From assembly GCA_034696485.1 (NCBI GenBank), contig JAQIWT010001637.1, forward strand, positions 1 through 10,029: a stretch of DNA of 10,029 bases. The letters run 5' to 3'. The translations under genes and the position numbers were made by a program. The notes beneath the pieces are model-generated. The model was not told where the DNA came from. It searched no databases and worked only from the letters and a program-made list of their open reading frames with translations. Origin of the DNA: Isohypsibius dastychi (lineage: Eukaryota; Tardigrada; Eutardigrada; Parachela; Isohypsibiidae). How positions within the stretch are numbered: position 1 is the stretch's first letter; each line of letters opens with the position of its first letter. Below, in pieces: positions 1 through 6,230 of this stretch.

Positions 1-22
1 CAAAAAACCTCGGGGTCTTTTG

Positions 23-56
23 ATATTAGGGAGAACCTCGAGGTTCTCCCAAATAT
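23..56. repeat. 34-nt near-perfect palindrome with a perfect 22-bp core
   Basis: Bases 29-50 read GGGAGAACCTC followed by its exact reverse complement GAGGTTCTCCC, with no spacer. Outside one mismatched pair (28/51) the symmetry continues for five more bases on each side (ATATT 23-27 / AATAT 52-56). A perfect 22-bp dyad is far beyond chance at one site. It could be the end or centre of a foldback element or MITE that continues outside the window, or a cruciform site. No protein reading is attached to it. Confidence 0.9.
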
Positions 57-377
57 AATGTCCCCCCATTTTTTCTGAATTCAGTTTCATTGTGGTTCAT
101 ATTTTTTTAATACCTCTCCTTACCACTTGCTACGGCACACAAAACAATCATTGAGAATAAATTCGAAAAACCATCACAGTACTACAAAAACGGGACTTGC
201 AAGCAACACTTAATTATTATCTGAAGTTCTATCCACAAAATCTAAAACAATCTGTATACTCATTATAAATAAGCGTATTTTCATGATTGATTAGCAGTCA
301 AAAAACAATCGTGGAAAATTGTAAGTATTTAAAGTTCGGTTAACTCATTCAATGAAAAATTAAAATAAAATCAGCAT

Positions 378-394
378 GCTAATTAGTAATTAGC
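378..394. repeat. TAAT-core palindrome of the repeat family
   Basis: GCTAATTA, one central G, then TAATTAGC forms a 17-nt dyad with 8-bp arms. This is the most conserved element of the surrounding repeat family and recurs (sometimes one or two bases shorter) at about 2624, 2941 and 3356. TAATTA is the generic homeodomain-type recognition core, but that alone does not show regulatory use. Confidence 0.8.
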
Positions 395-572
395 TACAAT
401 TATTACTATAGTAGCGTTGTTTCGGCGATAACTGTCGATACAGGGTTCCATCGCGGTATTAATTAACTTATTCCTGTCACAGCATCCATAAATGAAGACA
501 GATACATATGTTGAGTGATACTTCAGTATTTGGTTCGCTAAGACGCGTAAATAATAGCTAGTAAAAAAGCTA

Positions 573-639
573 GGAGACGGATGGATGGGCAGAATTTCTT
601 TGCGAAGACTCGATTGACAAGTCAATCGAGTGCGTCTCC
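573..639. repeat. Nested foldback: 11-bp hairpin inside a 7-bp outer stem
   Basis: ACTCGATTGAC (608-618), a 2-nt loop, then GTCAATCGAGT (621-631) form a perfect 11-bp hairpin. GGAGACG (573-579) pairs with CGTCTCC (633-639), so the hairpin sits near the 3' side of a wider stem. Short minus-strand frames cross this stretch but look like chance. The bases between about 400 and 985 show nothing else I can support. Confidence 0.8.
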
Positions 640-987
640 AAAAAGAACAAGAGCCAGGGAATGAAAATATATTCTTTTTAAAATCATTTAAATGGCAATT
701 CTGTTCAGGATGAGGAAATTCTTGACTTCCTTTTCAGTCACTACAATTTTACGTAAAACAAAAACGAAATTGAAATCAGACCACCGAATATAATCAGATT
801 ACAGGGTGGGCGGAAGAGAGGCGCCAAATGAAACTGTGAAAATTTCAGTCGGTGAAAATTGTATGACTTGACAAAAGCAACAGCAAAATGGATTCTGATT
901 TCTGATTTTAAAGGCACGCTTCTAGACCGATTGTGATTCGAAATCAACGGCATTTTGGTCAGACAAAGATTTTCGTATTATATAACT

Positions 988-1450
988 CTGGGCACCGTCA
1001 TGTCACCGTTCATATACATTTTGACGCGCGGAATATGTTGGTGACCTTTCTCAAAATTTTATGCTGGTTAGTGATTATATAACGCTAAATTATAACTAGT
1101 AAACACAATCTTCTTGATGTGTTGGATTAAACATGAAATATTAAATTACGGATTTCCAGCAAGCACCTTTTTAATAGTGTTGTGATAGTTTTCCGAATTT
1201 ATTCTTCATTGTCAAAATGTTTTTGTAACTTTTCGGAAAATTTGATGCTGATTACTGATTAGTATACAAATTCTTTTTGACATTAAGGATTCACTTTGAG
1301 ATAATAAATTGTATCAAAAGATTTTCCCGTCATACGAAGTTGGGCACCGTCCAAGCCGCATTAATAATTGTTTTAGATTGTAACGTATTAAAGACCTTTC
1401 TTCACATTCAGTGCTAATTACTGATTAGATTACGCTAAATGATAATTGTG
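988..1450. repeat. Three copies of a roughly 170-185 bp diverged direct repeat
   Basis: GGGCACCGTC occurs at 990-999 and 1342-1351. Each is followed by a GACCTTTCT-type block (GTGACCTTTCTC at 1041, AAGACCTTTCTT at 1391) and then GCTGGTTAGTGATTA (1063) or GCTAATTACTGATTA (1413) and ACGCTAAAT. A middle copy keeps only the last part (GCTGATTACTGATTAG at 1247). Start-to-start spacing of the last block is 184 then 166 bp. The GCTAATTAxTGATTAG block resembles the TAAT core of the larger repeat family, so these may be older members of it. Confidence 0.7.
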
Positions 1451-2050
1451 ATACAGATACGTATAGATTACATCTATATAGAATCGCACACGATTTACTA
1501 ATATATCTATAACGTCAGCACAAGAACAGGATGTGAAAGGATTATTTTATACATGTGGTATTCAGTACAAGCTTGTATTGATTACAAGATGATCATCAAA
1601 TAGCGAATATCCTGCGGATTTTGTTGGGGCGGCGGATACAGTCGCCGTTCTTCACAAAAGCAAGTAAGGTGTGAATCTCGAACCAAATCCACTGCGTTAT
1701 CCCGTGCAATAAGCGAATCAAATAATATCAAAAAAAATAAGTGGCAACAGAAAATAAATCAAATACTGGGAAAAATTCATAAAAAATCTGTGTAGTATTC
1801 ACTAACTAGCGTATTCTTATTTATAATTAGCACAAAAACGAAGAACAGAATATAAAATCAAAAAACAACCAGGGGATATAAAGCCGAAAAACCCTCACAA
1901 TACTATTAAACCGGAGCTTGCAAAAGAATCCGTGATTTGATATTTCTCATCACTGAATAATTCAATACTGAATCAAACGCAGCCACTCGATGGTTTCAGT
2001 ACCATTCTGAGTTCAAGTTCACTATAGGATCTCGAATATTCCAAATTTCA
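1451..2050. other. Intergenic stretch, mostly AT-rich, one degraded repeat copy
   Basis: I see no coding signal here. The only recognisable content is a degraded copy of the tandem family at about 1795-1950 (ACTAACTAGC, then a GGAGCTTGCAAAAGAATCCG block). A short GGCGGCGGATACAGTCGCC segment near 1628-1646 is locally GC-rich but has no further support. Confidence 0.5.
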
Positions 2051-2051
2051 G

Positions 2052-2284
2052 GATCAGAATCGACAAAGCCTAGTCCATCGAGCGATTGGAATAACCTGGC
2101 ACATATAGAGACTCTGGATAAGCAGGATGGATACAAAATCGACAATCAAGTTCTCACGCTCATTTTCATGACAGCTGGTGTCTGGAACCTCCGACTATAT
2201 GCCGCGTCTACAATATCCCAAAAAACACAGGAAGTAATGAAAAGCTCACACAAGATATTCGGTCATTTACCTGAAACCAGATAA
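2052..2284 (+). CDS. Possible exon of unknown gene (76 codons, open after a TTTCAG acceptor)
   Basis: A good nematode-type acceptor (CCAAATTTCAG, ending 2051) opens a frame with two bases completing a split codon and then 76 sense codons to TAA at 2282. Composition is protein-like: a polar Ser/Pro-rich start, then DNQVLTLIFMTAGVWNL with modest hydrophobicity, then SQKTQEVMKSSHKIF. The last part resembles in spacing the Ser-x-Lys-Thr stretch between helices 5 and 6 of nematode serpentine receptors, but only loosely, and a true transmembrane helix is not clear. A competing donor (GAA|GTAATG near 2230) could end the exon earlier. The opposite strand is open over 2208-2399 and hydrophobic, so the strand is not settled. 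This could be chance or a relic. Confidence 0.3.
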
Positions 2285-2399
2285 ATCTGAAAATGTGACT
2301 CAGAATGAATAAAGTCGAAATCCATAACATCCTGAAGAGGCCGGAAGCCAGGAAAGACAGCCAAGCCCAAACTGTCGCTCGAACACCTTCTTTATACAC
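2208..2399 (-). other. Minus-strand hydrophobic open frame, alternative to the + exon
   Basis: The frame follows an AACTCAG acceptor-like end and encodes VYKEGVRATVWAWLSFLASG, then a long hydrophobic stretch (residues about 12-42), ending at a donor-like CAG|GTAAAT (minus strand, near 2270). If spliced to an acceptor at a TTCCAG further on, it stays open only briefly. The hydrophobic run could be one or two membrane segments. It could equally be the antisense of a polar + strand reading, because Lys/Glu-rich sense often yields Phe/Leu/Ser-rich antisense. I do not recognise the family. Confidence 0.2.
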
Positions 2400-3565
2400 C
2401 TGAGTTTATTTTATTTTAGTTTTTATTCTTATGAATGAGTGAATAGCGTATTCTGATCAGTAATTAGCACGGAAACAAACAATAAGCCACACATTCAAAG
2501 AATTATATCATTATGATGAGAAATGAATTTTTAAACCACCAAAACACTACAAAAACCGAGCTTGCATAGAGATCGTAATTCATTATATTGAATTCTGCAC
2601 ATCAAATCAAGAAACCTGTATACTAATTAGTAATTAGCGGATACTAATGAATAATGATCACAAAGACAAAAAATATACCAAAAAGCAAAAAAAAACGACT
2701 ATGGGATGAAAATTCGAAAAACCATCACAACACTTCACAAAACGTGGATTGCACGTTATCTGTGAGTTATTATTTAAAGGTCAACATAAATCGAAAAGAG
2801 TGTAAACTAATGATTAACAAGCGAGTTCTGAATAATGTTTTGCAATAAACGAAAATAAGCCATGAAATCGTCGCACTGAGTGCCGATACAGTCGAGCTCA
2901 TTGATATATTGTGCGGAGTAAAAACTAAAATATTTCAGATTCTAATTAGTAATTAGATTCAAAACAGAAAAATTATAAGATCAAAAGGCAGTCAATTACG
3001 GAACATCTGCTCGGCGATTTACGTGTCGATCCATTGCAAAAGATGTGGTTGAAGTGTTTTTCGTCTGGAACGAAAAAAACTCAAAAAAATAACCATGGTA
3101 TAAAAATTTGTAAAACCATCAAAAAACAAGAGAAGCGGAGGTTGCGCAAGAATCCGTAAATTATTATTGTGAGTCCAATTCATAAAAGTGTCCGAATACT
3201 TGTTAGTAATTAGCGTAATCTGGTTAGTAATTAGCACCCAAAGAACAATCATGGAAAGAAACCTTCACACCACTACAAAAATTGAGCTTGCACGAAGTAC
3301 GTAATTTATCATTTCAAATTCAGTTCAGTCCATGAAAGCAATAATCATCTTAATACTAATTAGTAATTAGCTATGGATCAGAGAAAAATCGTTAAATCAG
3401 AAGCAGTCAAATACGGACAGCCAAACTTGTCGGTATTTTTTGATAAAAGTCCATACTCGACCATATCGAATCGGTGTAATCCACCAAAACTGTATACTAT
3501 CACGTGTGACAGGTTCATCATCGCGTTTTCCAAATTTGGAAATATCAGTGATACGTATATTAATT

Positions 3566-3838
3566 TTAACTAATTGAATTTTTAATTAAATCTTTCCTTG
3601 AAATCTGGTGAAATTTTGGATGTCTAACCCAGTTTTCTCGTCTGCCCACTTCTACGATAGCCTTCATTCGGTACTGGATGGGAGAAGAAGATGAAACGTC
3701 ACCAAGTCTACTTCTAAAAGGGTGCTGACGCAGGTGGTTGATCCAAAATACTGCGAGTGGAACAGCGGGAACGAAAACTTCTATACTATCAAAAAATACG
3801 ATGAAAATGTCAGTTATGATTAAGTAGCGGTGTGACGC
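3566..3838 (-). other. Unrecognised stretch open on both strands
   Basis: On the minus strand 90 sense codons run without a stop. The frame starts with a hydrophobic segment (LIITDIFIVFF through VPLAVFWINHL, about residues 6-35), followed by a basic and polar tail. On the + strand one frame over 3614-3823 is open except for a single TGA near 3692. It reads NPVFSSAHFYDSLHSVLDG before the stop and VVDPKYCEWNSGNENFYTI after it, which is also protein-like. Both being open suggests a once-coding segment, but neither strand has a convincing start or a family match, and I cannot choose between them. It lies about 420 bp downstream (minus sense) of the galactosyltransferase-like exon. Confidence 0.3.
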
Positions 3839-3956
3839 TTATTCGAAAATACCTCTACCCATTTCCGGCTGAGAAGAGCAAGATCATTTAGCACCAGTAA
3901 AACATACATGAAAAAAGTTCAGCTAAGAATCATGAACGGAGTAACCCTATTCAACA

Positions 3957-3985
3957 CACGCTCCTTCTCGGTTGGAGAGAGCGTG
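3957..3985. repeat. Inverted repeat with 7-bp outer arms
   Basis: CACGCTC (3957-3963) pairs with GAGCGTG (3979-3985). Between them TTCTC and GGAGA give a few more, imperfect pairs around a short loop. It lies between the two coding-like pieces at 3566-3838 and 4260-4505. No run of T follows, and its role is unknown. Confidence 0.6.
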
Positions 3986-4259
3986 AACATCCAAACCAAA
4001 ATGAAACAAATGATACTAAAATCAAAACAACGAATCTAAAAGGCAAAGACCACCCCAAAAAACTGACTTCTTGATTTCAGAACTGAGTGGCTCTAATTTC
4101 GCATACGTTTTCCATTTCCGGTCGGAACGAAAATAGAAACTCAAAACCACAACAATGCTTATTCAGCTTGCGAATAAACACTGGTTCCCTATCTCCTGCA
4201 ATTTTTCACAAGCCATTTACTTCCTCCACGATTATCACGAAATCAGGTCTAGGAAATAT

Positions 4260-4505
4260 TTACTGGAGTGATATTCTCCACTCATCGTCAACTTTGGCGT
4301 TATACGTAGATTTCGGACAGAACCTTCCACTCCAGTGCAGCAGATGAGTGGATTTATTCGCAGCACTTCGATATACATCATCAGCCTGGTTGCTATAGAT
4401 CACTTCTCCATATTTCTCCGCATCCTGATGCAGTCTGTTCCACAAATCCAGATCGGTTACCCGTCCAAGCATGGACAACATTTTCACTTCACAAACGGGT
4501 TTCGC
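4260..4505 (-). pseudogene. Family-31 (beta-1,3-galactosyl-type) glycosyltransferase exon, probably a relic
   Basis: The exon begins after a minus-strand CTCAG acceptor (4506-4510), and its 81 codons carry the core of the Galactosyl_T / GT31 fold in order. VKMLSMLGR matches the vkvlFvLGr strand, EKYGEVIYSNQADDVYRSA the Ea-x-YGDII-x-x-D-x-x-D-x-Y-x-N block, NKSTHLLHWSGRFCP the K-T-x-x-x-x-W-x-x-x-x-CP block, and STYNAKVDDEW the y-x-K-x-DDD metal site. Such enzymes are usually type II Golgi membrane proteins that extend glycans using a UDP-sugar and a divalent cation. Oddities: the third Asp of DDD is Glu, and NLT is replaced by SAA. The frame stops at TAA (4260) seven codons after KVDDE with no GT donor there, while another frame reads SSKYFLDLIS as if continuing after a shift. 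No N-terminal R-x-x-IR-x-TW block or C-terminal EDV block was found nearby. The family call is firm; functional status is doubtful. Confidence 0.65.
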
Positions 4506-4839
4506 CTGAGTTTGCCTTAAACCCAAGTTATATAGATTGTCGGAACAAAATATAACATTAAAATGGTGAAAAGAGGATGATTTGGAGATGCTACGAAAAC
4601 TTTAAGATGGATTTAGCGATCTCTAAGGTCCTATTCGATAGTAAGAAACATTCCAAACTCACATCAACGTCTGGAGTTCGAGAAGTTGTAGAGAAAAGGA
4701 TAGTAGCTCTGACGATTCTCGCAGAAATTTCAATGAAAAAAACAATGAAGATTCATGGCATAAGAGACAGAAAAGAAAATGTCCAAAATAAAAGTCGAGA
4801 TCAGAAACCAAAATAAAAGCTGGTTACATTGCAAATAAA
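4506..4839. other. Region upstream of the GT31-like exon; no supported gene
   Basis: The rest of a glycosyltransferase gene would be expected here on the minus strand, but no exon with its N-terminal motifs is visible. A + strand frame (4577-4816) is Lys-rich with little complexity, and a minus frame of about 48 codons ends near 4610. Neither has motif or splice support, and both are within chance expectation. Confidence 0.4.
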
Positions 4840-4944
4840 ATGGGTGACTGAGTAAGGGTTAATGAATGGGTGAGTGGGCGAATGGGTGGGTGAGTGGGTG
4901 TGTAAGTGGACGACTGGGCTAGTGGGTGGGTGGGTTAGTGGGCG
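4840..4944. repeat. TGGG/GTGA-type minisatellite (4-bp-based)
   Basis: The + strand is an imperfect run of TGGG, TGAG, CGAA and GTGA steps (for example GGGTGAGTGGGCGAATGGG and GGGTGGGTGGGTTAGTGGG). It is strongly purine/T-biased and contains multiple GGG triplets. Repeated GGG runs spaced by 1-8 bases could form G-quadruplexes, though this is only an inference. The + frame running through it from 4926 is low-complexity read-through and not a gene. Confidence 0.85.
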
Positions 4945-5042
4945 AAATTAAACGTGAGCGAGAGACATTCGATAGAGACCAGAGAGACTTTTCAGCGAGA
5001 GTCTCCAAAAGTAGGAATTTGCAAAGGGACAGACAGACCCTG

Positions 5043-5064
5043 TGGCCAGAAAAGACACTGGCCA
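5043..5064. repeat. Hairpin TGGCCAG ... CTGGCCA
   Basis: Seven-base arms TGGCCAG (5043-5049) and CTGGCCA (5058-5064) flank an 8-nt loop. The sequence lies between the minisatellite and the C8-TT-G9 palindrome. No associated gene was recognised. Confidence 0.7.
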
Positions 5065-5130
5065 GGCAGACTTTTTCATACTTTTTTCAAGGATACTTTA
5101 GGGTGTCGATTTGCGGTACGGCTGTAAAGT

Positions 5131-5149
5131 CCCCCCCCTTGGGGGGGGG
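5131..5149. repeat. C8-TT-G9 homopolymer palindrome
   Basis: Eight C, two T and nine G form an almost perfect homopolymer inverted repeat with a two-base loop. The preceding segment (5100-5130, GGGTGTCGATTTGCGGTACG) has the flavour of dispersed nematode repeats, but I cannot confirm a named family. Such a run can fold very stably and can also be a sequencing or assembly weak point. Confidence 0.9.
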
Positions 5150-5265
5150 ACAAAAAAAGAGTGCTTCCGTGAATTTTTGAGAACCGGACAAATTCATCCC
5201 GTTCTGCTCTCCTGAACAAGTGACGTGGTCATCTACATCATTTATAAAGTTAAATTCTGAAAGTA

Positions 5266-5282
5266 GACATTTCATTTTTCAG
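5266..5282 (+). other. Strong splice-acceptor match (TTTCATTTTTCAG)
   Basis: ACATTTCATTTTTCAG, ending at 5282, is an almost ideal nematode 3' splice site. The following bases stay open for only 13 codons in the first frame, and no matching exon is convincing. Together with the site ending at 5343 it may mark the remains of an intron-containing gene in 5150-5560, a stretch where I otherwise see nothing coding. Confidence 0.4.
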
Positions 5283-5329
5283 CACACTCTTCGCATGACC
5301 CACATTAACAATATACTGGTCTAATCATC

Positions 5330-5343
5330 CTTTCAATTTTCAG
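5330..5343 (+). other. Second strong splice-acceptor match (CAATTTTCAG)
   Basis: CTTTCAATTTTCAG ends at 5343, 61 bp after the first acceptor. A donor-like GTCTAATC lies only 25 nt upstream, too close for a normal intron, so the two acceptors may be alternatives or chance. The sequence after it (TTCGCTGAGCACTATAC...) carries no recognised domain. Confidence 0.35.
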
Positions 5344-5563
5344 TTCGCTGAGCACTATACAAAAAAATGTAAATTCCCCTAAAATTTCACTTTTTGGTCG
5401 AAGGAGTGATTGCGCGCAGTTTTTTGTTAGTTTGAGGAAAAGCTGATTCCATCCTTGTTCAGAAATGACTCACTATTTTGAAATGGATGTTCGTGTATGT
5501 GTGCTGGACGTGGAGCACTAAAAAGTTCAGAATAGGGCGGATAAACACCTTAAAGATAATCGT

Positions 5564-5609
5564 CAGATACATATCTGCCCCGTTAGGAGCGTTAACATAT
5601 CATAACGGG
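5564..5609. repeat. Two adjacent hairpins
   Basis: CAGATA / TATCTG with a 2-nt loop (5564-5577) is directly followed by CCCGTTA / TAACGGG (5578-5584 and 5603-5609) with an inner GTTAAC-containing loop. The two dyads abut without spacer, which is unusual for chance palindromes. They begin the foldback-rich segment that runs to about 5812. Confidence 0.75.
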
Positions 5610-5625
5610 CCACTGCAAAGACATC

Positions 5626-5698
5626 TGTTATAACAATGTTAAGAATGTTAAGAACGTTATAACATTGTTATAACATTGTTAAACTCGTTATAACATAA
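5626..5698. repeat. GTTATAAC / ACATTGTTA tandem palindromic repeat
   Basis: The 8-bp palindrome GTTATAAC occurs four times (5627-5634, 5656-5663, 5667-5674, 5687-5694), linked by AATGTTAAG or ATT spacers. ATGTTAAGA is doubled at 5636-5653, and ACATTGTT is tripled on one strand or the other. The block is self-complementary at many registers. It could be a slippage-expanded foldback or an element end, and it has no coding frame. Confidence 0.85.
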
Positions 5699-5724
5699 CA
5701 CCATTTCTGCTCTCCTGTTGTTAG

Positions 5725-5791
5725 GCCCATCCTTAATAGAAACCACGGGTTTCTGTGGTTCGCTTGTGGTGTTCATTTCGGTTCGTATACA
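5725..5791 (+). CDS. Possible upstream exon of the Ser/Thr-rich glycoprotein candidate
   Basis: After a TGTTGTTAG acceptor (AG at 5723-5724) one frame reads PILNRNHGFLWFACGVHFGS and YT, and ends at CAG|GTTTGC with one base left over. That phase fits the exon starting at 5900, which needs one base to complete its first codon. The implied intron (5792-5899, 108 nt) contains the right arm of the hairpin. The acceptor lacks the usual T-rich tract ending in TTTCAG, so this exon is much less certain than the next ones. Confidence 0.25.
5738..5754. repeat. Hairpin AGAAACC-ACG-GGTTTCT
   Basis: Perfect 7-bp arms with a 3-nt loop. AACCAC (5741-5746) can alternatively pair with GTGGTT (5755-5760), so two mutually exclusive stems overlap. 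It lies just after an acceptor-like CTGTTGTTAG (ending 5724). Confidence 0.75.
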
Positions 5792-5812
5792 GGTTTGCAT
5801 CATACGAACCGA
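5778..5812. repeat. Perfect 11-bp inverted repeat
   Basis: TCGGTTCGTAT (5778-5788) and ATACGAACCGA (5802-5812) flank a 13-nt loop that contains a CAG|GTTTGC donor-like site. If the site is used, the donor would sit in the loop of a stable stem. The arm length is well beyond local chance. Confidence 0.85.
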
Positions 5813-5899
5813 GGGTTTGGTCGGCTATACCCTGATGAGAACGAGACGAAGCGAGTTTCTGTCACTGACTCGAAAACCGCAGTCTGTATTGATTTCCAG

Positions 5900-5985
5900 C
5901 TGAAAAAGAAAAACCAACGCAAGTTTTCAACGAACTTCCGTTTGAGTTCGAAATACTCGGTCCGACCATGTCGAACTCAAGCACG
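5900..5985 (+). CDS. Exon of candidate Ser/Thr-rich glycoprotein gene
   Basis: A very good acceptor (TTGATTTCCAG, ending 5899) opens a frame, with two bases completing a split codon. It reads EKEKPTQVFNELPFEFEILG then PTMSNSST and ends at ACG|GTATAG. The intron 5986-6046 (61 nt, ends GTATAG) joins it in phase 0 to the next exon, and the Ser/Thr-rich end (SNSST) runs on naturally into TQVNLNFTTSES. An NSS/SST stretch adds a possible N-glycosylation site. The longer unspliced + frames crossing this stretch (5718-5903 and 5795-6046) are probably shadows. The donor is weak (GTATAG rather than GTAAG). The TTGAGTTCGA / TCGAACTCAA dyad (5942-5951, 5971-5980) lies inside. Confidence 0.4.
5942..5980. 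repeat. 10-bp inverted repeat inside the candidate exon
   Basis: TTGAGTTCGA (5942-5951) and TCGAACTCAA (5971-5980) are exact reverse complements with a 19-nt loop. It is the fifth well-formed foldback within about 400 bp. It overlaps the best exon candidate, so it may be a foldback remnant taken into coding sequence, or evidence against that exon. Confidence 0.8.
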
Positions 5986-6046
5986 GTATAGTTTCAATTA
6001 CATTCACAGAATGAATATTTCAAAAATCTGTCACTGTCGCGTATAG

Positions 6047-6185
6047 ACTCAAGTGAACTTGAATTTCACTACCAGTGAAAGCCCGGAAAACGCCACAAGA
6101 TCGACCACGCCGGCAACATTCAACAACGCATCCGGAGCGCTGATATTTTCCTCCGCGAAAGAGCTGCAAAATTCTATCATGATCG
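6047..6185 (+). CDS. Exon encoding a Ser/Thr-rich, N-glycosylation-rich segment
   Basis: This is the most gene-like exon on the + strand. It follows GTATAG (6041-6046), stays open for 46 codons plus one base, and ends at ATCG|GTAAGATT, a consensus donor. The product starts TQVNLNFTTSESPENATRST and continues TPATFNNASGALIFSS. Three Asn-x-Ser/Thr sequons (NFT, NAT, NAS) fall within the first 30 residues, and Ser/Thr content is high, as in extracellular stalk or mucin-like regions. No signal peptide or membrane segment was found, and the start codon must lie in an upstream exon. The minus-strand frame 6049-6369 overlaps it and is taken as its shadow. I recognise no family. Confidence 0.5.
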
Positions 6186-6230
6186 GTAAGATTGAATAAT
6201 TGCGATTTAAAATGAAAAAAGTATCTGCAG
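6186..6230 (+). other. 45-nt intron
   Basis: It starts GTAAGATT and ends TATCTGCAG. At 45 nt it matches the short intron class typical of Caenorhabditis-like nematodes. It is AT-rich compared with the flanking exons, and it joins a phase-1 exon end to an open downstream frame. Confidence 0.5.

Larger units (their letters stand above)
120..3370. repeat. Degraded tandem or dispersed repeat family
   Basis: Two blocks recur in the same order. Block 1 is a TAAT-rich core, CTAATTAGTAATTAG, seen nearly intact at about 379-394, 2624-2638, 2941-2956 and 3356-3370. Degraded forms occur near 265-293, 1802-1832, 2457-2469, 3200-3214 and 3222-3236. Block 2 resembles GAAAAACCATCACAACACTA then CAAAAACCGAGCTTGCA. 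Its GCTTGCA-like end falls at 196-201, 1917-1922, 2561-2566, 2748-2753, 3140-3146 and 3287-3292. Spacings of 146 and 187 bp, and larger gaps of 393 and 644 bp, fit a unit of roughly 150-190 bp with copies lost or diverged. There is no shared reading frame, so this looks like an old satellite or a non-coding element family rather than a gene array. Confidence 0.75.

Noticed and set aside
383-953. Minus-strand open frames of 70-80 codons
   Set aside because: Within chance expectation at this AT content. They show no motif, no splice support and low-complexity composition, and one crosses a strong hairpin.
1640-1700. tRNA-like B-box on the minus strand (GGTTCGAGATTC)
   Set aside because: No A-box at the right distance upstream and no acceptor or anticodon stem can be drawn. 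The match is to the T-loop sequence only.
2654-2848. Lys/Asn-rich + frame
   Set aside because: It is a translation of the A-rich repeat unit itself and carries no protein features.
120-3370. CRISPR-like or tRNA-derived array in the spaced repeats
   Set aside because: Units differ in length and sequence, copies are diverged, and spacers themselves share similarity. The setting is eukaryotic.
3019-3573. Open frames 3019-3252 (-) and 3373-3573 (+)
   Set aside because: Both start in copies of the repeat family and have no recognisable domain. Their length is within chance.
5795-6046. A lysosome-membrane-glycoprotein-like reading (VSVTDSKTAVCIDF)
   Set aside because: Only one short block resembles that family. 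No second Cys, membrane segment or cytoplasmic tail follows, and a better spliced frame uses the same bases.
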